Shown: in pieces, positions 28,349 to 38,249 of the stretch
Layout of the letters: each line of letters begins with the position of its first letter
How positions within the stretch are numbered: the first letter of the stretch is position 1
Origin: Zymomonas mobilis
GTDB lineage: Bacteria > Pseudomonadota > Alphaproteobacteria > Sphingomonadales > Sphingomonadaceae
NCBI RefSeq assembly: GCF_006715975.1
Contig: NZ_VFOF01000001.1
Location: 1,436,001-1,500,000, forward strand
Reading direction: 5' to 3'
DNA length: 64,000 bases
Made by a program: the position numbers and the translations under genes
Notes under the pieces: model-generated
Databases searched by the model: none
What the model saw: the letters and a program-made list of their open reading frames with translations, nothing else
Told to the model about the DNA's origin: nothing

Positions 28349-28932
28349 GCTATTTTACTACCCCGCTTTAGCTTTTCTGGTATCAATTGAGATTGTATTT
28401 TGTGGCAACCTTCACCTTTCAGGAAGGCAGGTTATGCCTTTCAGCCTTTTTGTCGCAGAGGCCTGACATATCTGATTCTTTGTATATTGAAGCCTTGATA
28501 ACAGACTCAAATATGATCTGGTATGTTCTTGCTTTTTGGAAGAGCAATCCCGACCAATCAAGGGGTAAGCGACAAGAGTCTTAAAAATTTAAATCTTGAC
28601 TCGATATATGCACATGAATCACTTCATAAGATACAATCACTTGAATAAACCATCACAAGATTCCGTAGGGCATCCTGTATTATAGCTGTGGTGCATAGGC
28701 CAGAGAAAACGACCAAGGCCATTGCATCAAGCGACGGTTCCAAATTGGGGCAATTTGCGCTTTCAAGAAAATTTATTTCTGGTCATCGCTATCTTCGCCA
28801 AAATGATCGGCCGAAATATATCAATAAAGCGGACACAGAAAAATATCTGTTTAGGACAAACAGACATATTCTTTACTTGATTAAGGCAAATCAAGCAGGG
28901 CTAAAATGAGCAGAAACGGAATTGAAGGGAAT
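28349..28932. other. Intergenic region between dnaA and rpsT
   Basis: Non-coding, with small open frames (28387-28584 and 28688-28909) that show no protein-like features. I looked for DnaA boxes (TTATCCACA and close variants) and saw none, so this is not an obvious oriC. It should hold the dnaA promoter. Confidence 0.5.
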
Positions 28933-28974
28933 ATGCCATCTTTCTAAATGAAAAGATCAACAGAGCGATGGCAT
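28933..28974 (-). terminator. Possible terminator hairpin after rpsT
   Basis: ATGCCATC (28933-28940) pairs with GATGGCAT (28967-28974) around a 26-base loop, just downstream of the rpsT stop on the minus strand. There is no clear U-run, so the call is tentative. Confidence 0.4.
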
Positions 28975-28989
28975 CCCTTTCCCTGGCGT

Positions 28990-29253
28990 TTAGGCGAGCG
29001 CAGAAACGCTTTTTGCCAAACGAGAGAATTTCCGCGAAGCAGTGTTTTTATGCAAAACACCCTTAGAAACGCCACGGAATAATTCCGGCTGTGCGCTTGC
29101 TAAAGCGGTTTCGGCTTCGGTTTTGTCACCAGCAGCAATAGCAGATTCGACTTTTTTGATGAAAGTACGAATGCGGTTGATGCGGTTGCCGTTAATTTCA
29201 GCGCGACGGTCGTTACGACGGATGCGCTTTTTTGCCTGCGGCGTATTCGCCAT
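28990..29253 (-). CDS. rpsT: 30S ribosomal protein S20
   Basis: An 87-residue, very basic protein. [39 protein letters not shown] is the canonical S20 N-terminus, and [22 protein letters not shown] the canonical C-terminal helix. S20 binds 16S rRNA early in 30S assembly. It lies upstream of dnaA in the same direction with a 641-base gap, so it probably has its own promoter. Confidence 0.97.
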   Translation of the reverse strand: MANTPQAKKRIRRNDRRAEINGNRINRIRTFIKKVESAIAAGDKTEAETALASAQPELFRGVSKGVLHKNTASRKFSRLAKSVSALA

Positions 29254-29756
29254 GCTTGTCCTCGATGTAATCAGAAAAGAAATAGTAAAGGCACTGACTT
29301 CAATAATTCAGTCCTTACGAAGAAAAAGTCTTTATGGCTTTTCTTTTTATCGGTCAAGAGCCAGCCCATACGAAGGGGGAAAGCTGTAGAGTTTTGGGAT
29401 AAAATTTAAACTAGTGAATGATGCGATTTTCAAAGAAATCATTTAGATGTTCTGAAAAAATAACAATAACCAATAGAAAAATCATACATTTTTTAAGAGA
29501 AACACAAAATACACCTATAAATAATAAGATATTTTTATATTATTATTTATTTTTATATTTTTAAAAATTATCAATATTTTTTATTATTTAAAATTATTTC
29601 AAAAAATTTAAAAAGTATTTTCGAAGTAAAGAAAATAGAACCTCTGGTATTTATGTTTCAGTTGATTGGCAAAATAAGGAAAATCAGACAGCAAGAAAGA
29701 AGATTATCAAACGACAACATAAAAATGAGTCGGCTGTTTTGGGATCAAATACATAG
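29254..29756. other. Very AT-rich intergenic region between rpsT and pdc
   Basis: Non-coding. The segment 29521-29620 has only about 4 G or C in 100 bases, far below its surroundings. It contains long runs of TATTATTTAT-like sequence but no clear DnaA box, repeat unit or gene. It includes the rpsT promoter. Confidence 0.6.
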
Positions 29757-29792
29757 AAAAAGCCCGCCCGGTAAAACCGGACGGGCTTTTTG
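29757..29792 (-). terminator. Intrinsic terminator of pdc
   Basis: GCCCGCCCGG and CCGGACGGGC form a GC-rich stem (one C/A mismatch) around TAAAA, flanked by AAAAA and TTTTT. It lies 26 bases past the pdc stop on the minus strand. Confidence 0.9.
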
Positions 29793-29817
29793 CCTCAAAC
29801 TCTAAGTTTGTTAAAAC

Positions 29818-31521
29818 TTAGCGCTTGCTAACAGGCTTGCGGCTGTTGGCAGTAGCGACGCGCTTACCCCATTTAACCAATTCTTCAGTGCAGTCTTCAC
29901 GACCGATGAAGCATTCGATCAGGGTTGGGCCATCGGTGTTTGCCAGAGCAACCTTAATGGCTTCAGCAAGTTCACCACCGGTTTTGGCTTTCAGGCCTTT
30001 ACCAGCACCGCTGTCATAACCACCGTTACCGTTGAACACTTCCATCAGACCGGCATAATCCCAGTTCTTGACGTTGTTGTACGGACCATCATGGATCATA
30101 ACTTCAATGGTGTAACCATAGTTATTGATCAAGAAGATGATAACCGGCAGTTTCAGGCGAACCATCTGAGCGACTTCCTGAGCCGTCAGCTGGAAGGAAC
30201 CATCACCAACCATGAGGATGTTGCGACGTTCCGGAGCACCAACGGCATAACCGAAGGCGGCAGGAACGGACCAACCAATGTGACCCCACTGCATTTCATA
30301 TTCAACGCGAGCACCGTTCGGGAGCTTCATGCGCTGAGCATTGAACCAGGAGTCACCGGTTTCGGCGATAACCGTCGTGTTCGGGGTCAGAAGAGCTTCG
30401 ACCTGACGGGCGATTTCTGCGTTGACCAACGGAGCCTTCGGATCAGCCGGAGCGGCTTTCTTCAGTGCACCTGCATTGAGGGATTTGAAGAAGTCCAAAG
30501 AAGCGGTTTTCTTGGAAACTTTCTGAGCCAGACGGGTCAGGTAGTCTTTCAGGTGAACGCTCGGGAAGCGCGTACCATTGACGACAACTGAACGTGGTTC
30601 GGCGAGAACCAGTTTCGCCTGATCAGGAAGGTCAGTCCAACCAGTGGTTGAATAGTCGTTGAAGATAGGAGCCAGAGCGATAACCGCATCGGCTTCTTTC
30701 ATCGTCTTTTCAACACCCGGATAGCTGACTTCACCCCATGAGGTACCAATGTAATTGGCATTTTCTTCTGGGAAGAAACCTTTAGCAGCAGCCATAGTAG
30801 CAACTGCACCGCCCAAAGCGTCGGTGAACTTAACAGCAGCTTCTTCGGCACCAGCAGCACGCAGCTTGCTGCCGACGAGAACGGCTACTTTGTCACGGCT
30901 AGCGATGAATTTCAGGGTTTCGTCAACCGCTGCATTCAAAGAAGCTTCGTCGCTGGCTTCGTCATTGAACAATGCACTTGCCGGTCCAGGAGCGGCGCAG
31001 GGCATGGAAGCAATGTTGCAAGCGATTTCGAGGTAAACCGGCTTCTTCTCACGAAGAGCAGTTTTGATCACGTGATCGATTTTAGCCGGAGCTTCTTCCG
31101 GGGTGTAAATCGCTTCAGCTGCGGCCGTGATGTTCTTGGCCATTTCCAACTGATAGTGATAGTCGGTTTTACCAAGAGCATGATGCAGCACGTGGCCAGC
31201 AGCATGATCGTTGCTGTTCGGGGCACCTGAAATCAGGATGACCGGAAGGTTTTCAGCATAGGCGCCACCGATAGCATCAAATGCAGAAAGTGCACCAACG
31301 CTGTAGGTAACGATAGCAGCAGCTGCGCCTTTAGCGCGAGCATAACCTTCTGCACTGAAACCGCAGTTCAGTTCGTTACAGCAATAAACCTGCTCCATGT
31401 TTTTGTTCAAAAGCAGGTTGTCAAGAAGGACGAGGTTGTAGTCGCCCGCGACTGCGAAGTGATGCTTGAGACCAATCTGGACAAGCCGCTCCGCTAAATA
31501 GGTACCGACAGTATAACTCAT
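29818..31521 (-). CDS. pdc: Pyruvate decarboxylase
   Basis: A 567-residue thiamine-diphosphate enzyme that converts pyruvate to acetaldehyde and CO2, the committed step of ethanol fermentation in Zymomonas. It is almost identical to the known Z. mobilis enzyme: Glu50 in [11 protein letters not shown], His113/His114 in [11 protein letters not shown], the ThDP motif [15 protein letters not shown] and Glu473 in [13 protein letters not shown]. Compared with ZM4 as I remember it, substitutions occur (for example [31 protein letters not shown]) and the C-terminus ends SRKPVSKR. The ribosome site GGAG lies about 7 bases before ATG. It is a stand-alone gene with a 900-base upstream region and a strong terminator. 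Confidence 0.99.
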   Translation of the reverse strand: MSYTVGTYLAERLVQIGLKHHFAVAGDYNLVLLDNLLLNKNMEQVYCCNELNCGFSAEGYARAKGAAAAIVTYSVGALSAFDAIGGAYAENLPVILISGAPNSNDHAAGHVLHHALGKTDYHYQLEMAKNITAAAEAIYTPEEAPAKIDHVIKTALREKKPVYLEIACNIASMPCAAPGPASALFNDEASDEASLNAAVDETLKFIASRDKVAVLVGSKLRAAGAEEAAVKFTDALGGAVATMAAAKGFFPEENANYIGTSWGEVSYPGVEKTMKEADAVIALAPIFNDYSTTGWTDLPDQAKLVLAEPRSVVVNGTRFPSVHLKDYLTRLAQKVSKKTASLDFFKSLNAGALKKAAPADPKAPLVNAEIARQVEALLTPNTTVIAETGDSWFNAQRMKLPNGARVEYEMQWGHIGWSVPAAFGYAVGAPERRNILMVGDGSFQLTAQEVAQMVRLKLPVIIFLINNYGYTIEVMIHDGPYNNVKNWDYAGLMEVFNGNGGYDSGAGKGLKAKTGGELAEAIKVALANTDGPTLIECFIGREDCTEELVKWGKRVATANSRKPVSKR

Positions 31522-31604
31522 TGCTTACTCCATATATTCAAAACACTATGTCTGAATCAGGATGACCCAGAAACCTCTAAAGTGTCGTTCCGGATTTAGC
31601 TATA

Positions 31605-31666
31605 GGCATTTTTAAAAATGCCCAAATTTTGTTCATGATGAACCTCTTGCGCAAAAGCGCAAAGAG
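31605..31666. promoter_or_regulatory. Cluster of three palindromes upstream of pdc
   Basis: Three inverted repeats lie side by side 84-145 bases before the pdc start: GGCATTTTTAAAAATGCC (31605-31622, perfect 18 bp), GTTCATGATGAAC (31631-31643, perfect arms) and CTCTTGCGC-AAAA-GCGCAAAGAG (31644-31666, one bulged A) followed by TTTTT on the plus strand. They may be operators, leader RNA structure, or a terminator for a rightward transcript. Confidence 0.55.
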
Positions 31667-32063
31667 TTTTTACAATTTTCAGAGAAAAAAGATCAGAACA
31701 AAACCTGCGAATGCGCCATGAAAGACTATAGCAGGAAAAGCTAAACGCCGATTTCTGGATTAAGTGATTATAGTGCATAACCAACCTCCAAGAATGGCAA
31801 GGGGGAACGGGACACCTTTAATTTAAAGGTTAACCGGGGATCAAAACCAGATGTGGAAACGTAGCCGAGACCTAAAGCAGCCAAAGACGTCTTTTTTAAA
31901 ATTTTTGTGGCTGCCATAATAAACTGCCTAATTAATTCTAAGCAAGACAGGGCAGGATAACTCCAAAGCTGCCCGACCCGAGCGACCGGCTTTATCAATG
32001 AGCTGTTACAGATATTATACCGCAACACTGACAAAGCCTTTCCCTCCGTCTGAGCCATCAAAG

Positions 32064-32077
32064 CGGAAACGTTTCCG
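32064..32077. promoter_or_regulatory. Perfect 14-bp palindrome resembling a LacI/GalR-family operator
   Basis: CGGAAACGTTTCCG is a perfect palindrome with a central CG, the pattern of LacI/GalR-type operators. It lies about 540 bases upstream of pdc and 380 bases upstream of hemN. No LacI-family gene is in the window. Confidence 0.4.
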
Positions 32078-32457
32078 TAACCGGTCTGCACTCTCGTGAT
32101 ATTTTATTGTCGCCAAGTCAACCCAAAGTTGTGCATAAACAAAATTTGTTAAGCGGGTTTTATCCGTCAAAGGAGATCGAAAATCGGATAAAATATTGTA
32201 TTCAAAGCGTTTATAAAGACAGAGAAGTCTAGGTCAAAACCGTTGTTTTCAGTATTTATTTTTCTTTTGGGAAAGAAGATTAAAGGGATGGTTTTTCGAG
32301 GAAAATTGAGCCCCCTGCCCCGATTAAAAGCTGACTCAATTTTTTTCGATTAAAGTTAATATTTTTTCGCGACCCAAAATATATCAACATCCGATATCGT
32401 GTTACATAATGTTGCAGAGAGTTTGGATAGAAAAGAAAAAAGGAACCGTGTGACTTT

Positions 32458-33819
32458 ATGACAATCCAGTCGCCGTCTATTTTAAAACAAAATTTTATTG
32501 ACCGTTATGCTGGGCGGAATGTGCCTCGCTATACGTCTTATCCGACGGCGGCTGATTTTCATAATAACCTGACTTCGGAAGATCATCGTCTCCGACTCAA
32601 AAATATTGCACCGAAAAGCCGGATATCGATTTATCTCCATGTGCCTTTCTGTCAGCAGCTTTGCCATTACTGCGGTTGTCATACAAAGGTAGTCCGTCGT
32701 CAGGAGGTCATTGACGGTTATGTCGGAAGTCTCGTCAAAGAGATCGAGACTATCGGAGAGTTAGTTCCGAGTGACTTGGAAATCGGACATTTGTCATGGG
32801 GTGGCGGAACCCCTTCTATTATCGGAGCCGCAGGCATTCGTCGGGTAATGGAAGCTTTGCAGCGTTATTTTCATGCCGCCGATGATATGGTGCATGCAAT
32901 GGAGCTTGATCCCCGCCTGTTGGATGCCGCATTTTGTCGTGATCTATTTGATATAGGTGTAAACCGCACCAGCCTTGGGGTTCAAGATTTCAATCCACAT
33001 ATCCAAAAAGCGATCGGTCGCATTCAGCCGGTTGAACAGGTACAAAAGGCAATCGCAGATTTGCGCGCGGCGGGTATTGAACAGGTCAATTTCGATCTGC
33101 TCTACGGACTTCCCTATCAGGGTTTAAAAGAAATAGCCTTTAATTGCGAAGAAACGCTGCGTTTGTCGCCTGATCGGATTGCCTGTTTTGGTTATGCCCA
33201 TTTGCCGGAACGAAAAGCCAATCAAAAACTGATCGATGAAAAGGCCTTACCTCAAACGCAGGAACGTTTTGAGCAAGCGGCCTTCATATCTGAAATATTG
33301 CAGCAGCAGGGATATCAGGCGATCGGTATTGACCATTTTGCAAAAGCTGATGACCAATTAGCGATTGCTGCCCGCGAAAAACGACTGCGCCGCAATTTCC
33401 AAGGCTACACAACCGATAATGAGCCCGTCTTAATTGGGCTGGGCGCATCAGCGATATCGACTTTTTCAGATGCCTATATCCAAAATATCGCCGATATCAA
33501 AAGTTACAGCCACGCGATTGAAGAACAAGGCTTGGCTTCTTTTCGAGGGATTGAAGTGACTGCAGAAGATCGGTTGCGGGGAGAGATTATCAGCGCCCTT
33601 ATGTGCCATTTCTGTATCGATTTAACGCCTTATGAAAAAGACCTGTCTTTTGAAGCGGAAAAAGCCGAGCTGGATAATTTGGAAAAAGAAGGGCTGATTA
33701 GCTTTTATCATAACTACATAGAGATGACCGAGGCCGGACGGCCTTTCGTCCGTATCGTTGCGGCTATATTCGATATTTATCGGCGACAGAAAAAACAGGG
33801 ATTTAGTCGAGCGATTTAA
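32458..33819 (+). CDS. hemN: Oxygen-independent coproporphyrinogen III oxidase
   Basis: A 453-residue radical SAM enzyme that converts coproporphyrinogen III to protoporphyrinogen IX without oxygen, in heme synthesis. The cluster-binding cysteines are Cys65, Cys69 and Cys72 in HVPFCQQLCHYCGCHT, with the HemN-specific Cys74. N-terminal YAGRNVPRYTSYPTA and C-terminal GLGASAISTFSDAYIQN, then a HemN C-terminal domain (about 360-450) confirm true HemN rather than the HemW paralogue. It fits the fermentative, near-anaerobic life of the organism. It is a single gene. Confidence 0.96.
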   Translation: MTIQSPSILKQNFIDRYAGRNVPRYTSYPTAADFHNNLTSEDHRLRLKNIAPKSRISIYLHVPFCQQLCHYCGCHTKVVRRQEVIDGYVGSLVKEIETIGELVPSDLEIGHLSWGGGTPSIIGAAGIRRVMEALQRYFHAADDMVHAMELDPRLLDAAFCRDLFDIGVNRTSLGVQDFNPHIQKAIGRIQPVEQVQKAIADLRAAGIEQVNFDLLYGLPYQGLKEIAFNCEETLRLSPDRIACFGYAHLPERKANQKLIDEKALPQTQERFEQAAFISEILQQQGYQAIGIDHFAKADDQLAIAAREKRLRRNFQGYTTDNEPVLIGLGASAISTFSDAYIQNIADIKSYSHAIEEQGLASFRGIEVTAEDRLRGEIISALMCHFCIDLTPYEKDLSFEAEKAELDNLEKEGLISFYHNYIEMTEAGRPFVRIVAAIFDIYRRQKKQGFSRAI

Positions 33820-34043
33820 AACCTAACAAAAATTACAAAATTTAACAAAATAGAAAAAATCTATAAATCATATGCACCGAATAATTTTGACAAATTTTAT
33901 TTTCATTTTTAGGAAAATAGGCTGTAAAACTATCAAATAAACCAATCGCCCTTTAACTATCTTTTGTTTTGAAAATTATTTTTTAAGACACTTAAAATAA
34001 ATTTTACTATATAGAATATTACTTTGAAATTTGTAATTATTAC

Positions 34044-37000
34044 ATGACAATGTTTAACATGAGAATATCGGGCAAATTAAAAATGCCAAAACCCTATCGG
34101 TTTTCACTGCCGGCATTTTTATTGTGGCTTTTTTCTGTAATGCCGGTTCAGGCAATGCTTGCGAACGCCCGTCCGCTATTATCTCATTGGGAAGGTATAT
34201 CTTCGCATCCGGCGAATGATGAAATAAAATGCCGCGCTGAAAAAACTTTTCATTTGCCCGGTGTTATTGACTCTATGCATGGCTGGCAAAATTTCCAGTC
34301 AGCCTTTTTTACCGATATGGGCGCGATACCGAATCTGCCTCAAGCCACAGTTAATGCGATTATGCAGGATTCCACAGGCTTGATGTGGATCAATATTGCC
34401 AATGGTTTATTCCGTTTCGATGGTTTGCATACCCAGCTTTTTAGGCCGCAAGCCAATATTCCTCATAGTTTGCCGGATAGCATTATCCGGACGATGCGCC
34501 CCCAGAATGGTGGCGGCTTTCTTTTGGGAACGGCGACTGCGGGTATTATTCGTTTTGACCCACAGACCAATTATTTTGACCCTATCCCGTCTGATGCCCC
34601 CGCCGGACGAGGATTATCAATTCAGGTTATTGCCTCCGATAATCACAATGGTTTTTGGATTATTTCGGATGCCGGCATAGGGCATTTAGAAGCCGATAAG
34701 AACGTCATACATTATGAGAAAAACCCACCCTCTTCTGATCAAAACATTATCCGCCACATCACGGATCTTTTGGTCACGAAAGATAACCGGTTATGGATTG
34801 CTAGCAGTGATGGTCTCTTTTTCCGTCGGAAAGCGAATGAAGCCTTTACCGCGCTCCATTCCTCCGAAAAAGAAATTGATACGCTGCTGACAAGTGAAAT
34901 CACGGCGCTTTATCAAGATCGTGACGATCGGTTATGGGTAGGTTCGGCCTTTCATGGCGGCCTTTATATGACGGCGGATAACCGTTTCTATCAGCCAAAG
35001 CCCTTAAAAGCGTCATCCCCCTATTTGCATTATCGAAGTATTCACGGTTTTGCCGAATTGCCTGACAATCATATTTGGATTGCAACCATGGGCGGCGGCA
35101 TCATTGACTATGCTTTCTGGACAGCAGGAACCAAAGGGAAATTATGCGCACCGCCCGGAGAAGAATATACAGGCTATGTCAGGACATGGACGCATAATCC
35201 GTTAAATGACCATTCGGTGAGCGGTAACAACATCTTATCCCTTATGGCGGATCGGGATGGCGGTATCTGGATTGCAACCGATCGAGGTGTTTCCAGATGG
35301 AACCCTCATCCGTCGATAGCGTTTAATCTGCCTGATATTCTGGTCGATAAAAATGGGATGATTAGCGATTCCATTGAAGCGCTGTTGGCTGATGAAAAAG
35401 GCCGAATATGGGTTGGTCTGCAAAATGGCATGATCAATATGATCGACCAGCAGAGAAGCAAGATCATCAAAATAAGCCTGAAAGGCTTGCAGATGGCGCA
35501 GCCTGTTAGAGCGTTTTTGCAGGCTAAAGATGGCGCTATTCTTGCAGGATCACTGGGGCTTGCGCGTATTGATCCCGAGAATTTTAGCACAACGACAATT
35601 ATGGATGATATTTTGGGCAAGGAGACGATTACCGCCTTGGCCGAAACGAAATATAATCTGTTTATTGGAACGAATAGCGGTCTTTATGTCAAAGACAGAA
35701 GCACCGAAAAAGTAACCTATTTCACCCACAGTCTCGAAGACAAAAACAGCCTGATTGGCGATCATATTAAAGATATTGCGGTACATTCCGATGAAGAAGT
35801 CTGGATTTCAACGACCGATGGGATAAGTATTCATAATACCCGTCGAGCAGGGTTCAATAACCTATTAGGAAAGCCGGATAAGCGACTGCTTTTTTCCCAT
35901 AGCTTTGTGACATCCCTTGCCACGGGTGATGACAACAGCATGTTGGTCGGAAGCTTCAATGGCATCAGTCGCCTTTACCCGACAGATAAAAGCTATAACT
36001 TCACCAATCTTTATCACAAAGATCGCCCGACATCTGATGAGATAAACCGTCTGATTGTTGATAAATTCGGCCATATTTGGGCATCCAGTCCGGACGGCAT
36101 TTCTGTTTTTGATTCCGTTAACCGTCAAAGCCGTTTTTTAGGGCAACGTGACCATGTTTCCAGTGGCCATTTCAGCCAGCGGGCGGCTGTCCTGACGGAA
36201 GATGGGTCTATTCTGTTTGGGGGCACCAACGGATTGACCGTCATTGCGCCGGAACAAATTCTGTTTTCTCCTGCTCAACTTAGAGACGGCAGTAATGCGG
36301 CTGGGAAAATTCAGATAACGACGGTTGATCTGAACGAAAAGATGATGCCCTTCGGGCAGTTGCCGCATCCTGATCAGAAATTTGATATTCCGCCCGGCAC
36401 CAGATCTCTTCGGGTGGGCTTTATATTGTCCGATTATAGTGCGCCGAATGACATTGTTTATAGCTACAAACTGGAAGGTATTGATTCCGAATGGATCATG
36501 ATACCGGACAACACCCCCCCTGTTGCGATTTATACTAATTTACCGAGCGGACATTATACCCTTCGGATGCGAGCCGAAGTCCTGGGGCTGCATTCTTATC
36601 AGAGGGAAGTGCGTTTTCTGTTTAATGTCGCACCGCGTTGGTACGAACATTGGGAAATCGGGGTTGGAATTGCCCTTTTAATCTTGTTGGGTTTGTATCT
36701 CATTGTCTTGTTCAGAACTTTCTTGCTGAAAAGGCAGACCAAGCGGCTGCAAAATCTGGTGAATGATCGAACCTTTGAGTTGCAGCAAGCTAACCAGCAG
36801 TTAAGCGAGCTGGCGAATACGGATGTTTTAACAGGCTTGTTAAATCGACGGGCCTTGATGGCCAAATTGAGCGAATTACGCCAGACAGCGCCTTTGAACG
36901 AGAAAACAATCTCGATTGCGATGCTGGATGTTGACCATTTTAAAAAGATCAATGACCGCTATGGCCACCTAGTCGGTGATGAAGTGATGCGGAATGCAGC

Positions 37001-37292
37001 CTTTATTATCCGCAATAACATTCGTCAGGATGATTTCGCCGGCCGTTATGGTGGTGATGAATTCATTATCGCTATTTCTGCCCCGCTTGAGATATCGCGC
37101 AATATTGCCGAACGTATCCGGCAGGAATTTACGAGAATGGTCGTCAAGAATGGTGATACCGAATTAAAAATTACGGTCAGTATCGGTCTTTTTGAAATGA
37201 CGACCGAAGATGCCGTTTCGGCTGCGCTCGATAAGGCCGATAATCTGCTTTACTGGGCAAAGAATAATGGCCGGAATAGAGTTGAATCCTAA
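34044..37292 (+). CDS. Reg_prop/Y_Y_Y sensor diguanylate cyclase (GGDEF)
   Basis: A 1082-residue one-component signalling protein. A signal sequence or first helix (about 15-40) leads into a large periplasmic sensor of repeated two-component-regulator propeller blades (many copies of a DxxGxIWIATxxG-like pattern, for example DRDGGIWIATDRGVSRWNP), then a Y_Y_Y domain (about 760-865), one membrane helix (about 875-895), a short coiled coil and a GGDEF domain. The active site GGDEF is at about 1003-1007 and the inhibitory RxxD site (RQDD) is intact, so it should make c-di-GMP with product inhibition. The propeller ligand is unknown. Upstream is AT-rich; no partner gene is adjacent. Confidence 0.9.
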   Translation: MTMFNMRISGKLKMPKPYRFSLPAFLLWLFSVMPVQAMLANARPLLSHWEGISSHPANDEIKCRAEKTFHLPGVIDSMHGWQNFQSAFFTDMGAIPNLPQATVNAIMQDSTGLMWINIANGLFRFDGLHTQLFRPQANIPHSLPDSIIRTMRPQNGGGFLLGTATAGIIRFDPQTNYFDPIPSDAPAGRGLSIQVIASDNHNGFWIISDAGIGHLEADKNVIHYEKNPPSSDQNIIRHITDLLVTKDNRLWIASSDGLFFRRKANEAFTALHSSEKEIDTLLTSEITALYQDRDDRLWVGSAFHGGLYMTADNRFYQPKPLKASSPYLHYRSIHGFAELPDNHIWIATMGGGIIDYAFWTAGTKGKLCAPPGEEYTGYVRTWTHNPLNDHSVSGNNILSLMADRDGGIWIATDRGVSRWNPHPSIAFNLPDILVDKNGMISDSIEALLADEKGRIWVGLQNGMINMIDQQRSKIIKISLKGLQMAQPVRAFLQAKDGAILAGSLGLARIDPENFSTTTIMDDILGKETITALAETKYNLFIGTNSGLYVKDRSTEKVTYFTHSLEDKNSLIGDHIKDIAVHSDEEVWISTTDGISIHNTRRAGFNNLLGKPDKRLLFSHSFVTSLATGDDNSMLVGSFNGISRLYPTDKSYNFTNLYHKDRPTSDEINRLIVDKFGHIWASSPDGISVFDSVNRQSRFLGQRDHVSSGHFSQRAAVLTEDGSILFGGTNGLTVIAPEQILFSPAQLRDGSNAAGKIQITTVDLNEKMMPFGQLPHPDQKFDIPPGTRSLRVGFILSDYSAPNDIVYSYKLEGIDSEWIMIPDNTPPVAIYTNLPSGHYTLRMRAEVLGLHSYQREVRFLFNVAPRWYEHWEIGVGIALLILLGLYLIVLFRTFLLKRQTKRLQNLVNDRTFELQQANQQLSELANTDVLTGLLNRRALMAKLSELRQTAPLNEKTISIAMLDVDHFKKINDRYGHLVGDEVMRNAAFIIRNNIRQDDFAGRYGGDEFIIAISAPLEISRNIAERIRQEFTRMVVKNGDTELKITVSIGLFEMTTEDAVSAALDKADNLLYWAKNNGRNRVES

Positions 37293-37402
37293 GGCCTTAG
37301 GCTGATGCCTGTTTTCGAAATAAGGATGCTTAAGTCTTTTATGATCTGGTGGCGGCCTATTGGATTATTTATGATAAGATTGTTGGGATAATCATAAATT
37401 TT

Positions 37403-37427
37403 CTTGCCCGTTATCTTGACGGGTAAG
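37403..37427 (+). promoter_or_regulatory. Hairpin in the rpsD leader
   Basis: CTTGCCCGT (37403-37411) pairs with ACGGGTAAG (37419-37427) as a nine-pair stem with a seven-base loop, about 150 bases before the rpsD start. Further down the leader a near-palindrome CCTAAGTAATTTACTTGG occurs. It may be an S4-binding or attenuation element; no evidence beyond structure. Confidence 0.4.
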
Positions 37428-37579
37428 CTTTCGGACGGCATAACGCATCCCGCAATTGGCTCCGCACTCCGGTGAAGCGGTGGCCCTGCCCGCCTAAGTA
37501 ATTTACTTGGCAGCGCGGTTCCGGAATATCGTTTTCGGTTTTGCCGAATTTTATAACAACGCAATTGAAGGTTATATCT

Positions 37580-38194
37580 ATGTCGAAACGTCATAGTGCA
37601 AAGTACAAAATTGACCGCCGTATGGGCGAAAATATCTGGGGCCGTCCTAAATCCCCAGTAAATCGTCGCGAATATGGCCCAGGTCAGCATGGTCAGCGTC
37701 GCCGTTCCAAGATTTCTGACTATGGTCTTCAGTTGAAAGCCAAGCAGAAGCTTAAAGGTTACTATGGTGATGTGACCGAAAAGCAGTTCCGTCGTTCTTA
37801 CGATGATGCTTCTAAGATGAAAGGCGATACGTCACAGAATCTGATCGGTATTCTGGAACGTCGTTTGGATATGGTTGTATACCGTGCCAAATTCGCTCCG
37901 ACGATCTTTGCTGCTCGCCAGTTGGTCAGCCATGGTCACATCCGCGTCAATGGTGTGAAGTGCAACATCGCTTCCCGTCGCGTTGATGCTGGCGATGAAA
38001 TTTCTTTGGGCAGCAAAGCTCAGGAAATGGCATTGGTTATGGAAGCTCAGAGCCTCGCAGAACGTGACATTCCTGACTACGTCTTGCCTGATGGTAACAC
38101 CAAAGTTTCTTTCGTTCGCGTCCCGACGCTGGACGAAGTACCTTATCCGGTCAAAATGGAACCGAATCTGGTCGTCGAATTCTATTCACGTTAA
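37580..38194 (+). CDS. rpsD: 30S ribosomal protein S4
   Basis: A 204-residue ribosomal protein. [39 protein letters not shown] is the S4 N-terminus, and the S4 RNA-binding domain is seen in [43 protein letters not shown]. It nucleates 30S assembly. The ATG at 37580 follows GAAGG; the upstream extension is not used. Unlike the enteric alpha operon the gene stands alone, with a long leader and its own terminator, so any autoregulation must act on this leader. Confidence 0.97.
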   Translation: MSKRHSAKYKIDRRMGENIWGRPKSPVNRREYGPGQHGQRRRSKISDYGLQLKAKQKLKGYYGDVTEKQFRRSYDDASKMKGDTSQNLIGILERRLDMVVYRAKFAPTIFAARQLVSHGHIRVNGVKCNIASRRVDAGDEISLGSKAQEMALVMEAQSLAERDIPDYVLPDGNTKVSFVRVPTLDEVPYPVKMEPNLVVEFYSR

Positions 38195-38212
38195 TTTTCA
38201 GTTTCTCAAACA

Positions 38213-38249
38213 AGAAGGTCGGCAGAGACAACTCTGTCGGCCTTTTTTT
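38213..38249 (+). terminator. Intrinsic terminator after rpsD
   Basis: GGTCGGCAGAG and CTCTGTCGGCC form an 11-pair stem (with one wobble) around ACAA, followed by TTTTTTT. It starts about 20 bases past the rpsD stop. Confidence 0.92.

Larger units (their letters stand above)
31522..32457. other. Long non-coding region between divergent pdc and hemN
   Basis: 936 bases without a convincing gene; antisense and minus-strand frames (31596-31784, 31768-32091) lack protein-like features. It holds the pdc regulatory region with the palindrome cluster, a 14-bp palindrome at 32064-32077 and a hairpin (arms 32302-32310 and 32335-32343, followed by T-run) before hemN. Confidence 0.6.

Noticed and set aside
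28387-28909. Small plus-strand frames between dnaA and rpsT
   Set aside because: Composition is that of non-coding DNA and no motif is seen.
30091-30591. Long frame antisense to pdc
   Set aside because: It is the mirror of the strongly biased codon use of pdc and has no recognisable product.
31596-32091. Small minus-strand frames upstream of pdc
   Set aside because: They lack a ribosome site and protein-like composition and overlap strong palindromes; more likely leader or regulatory DNA.
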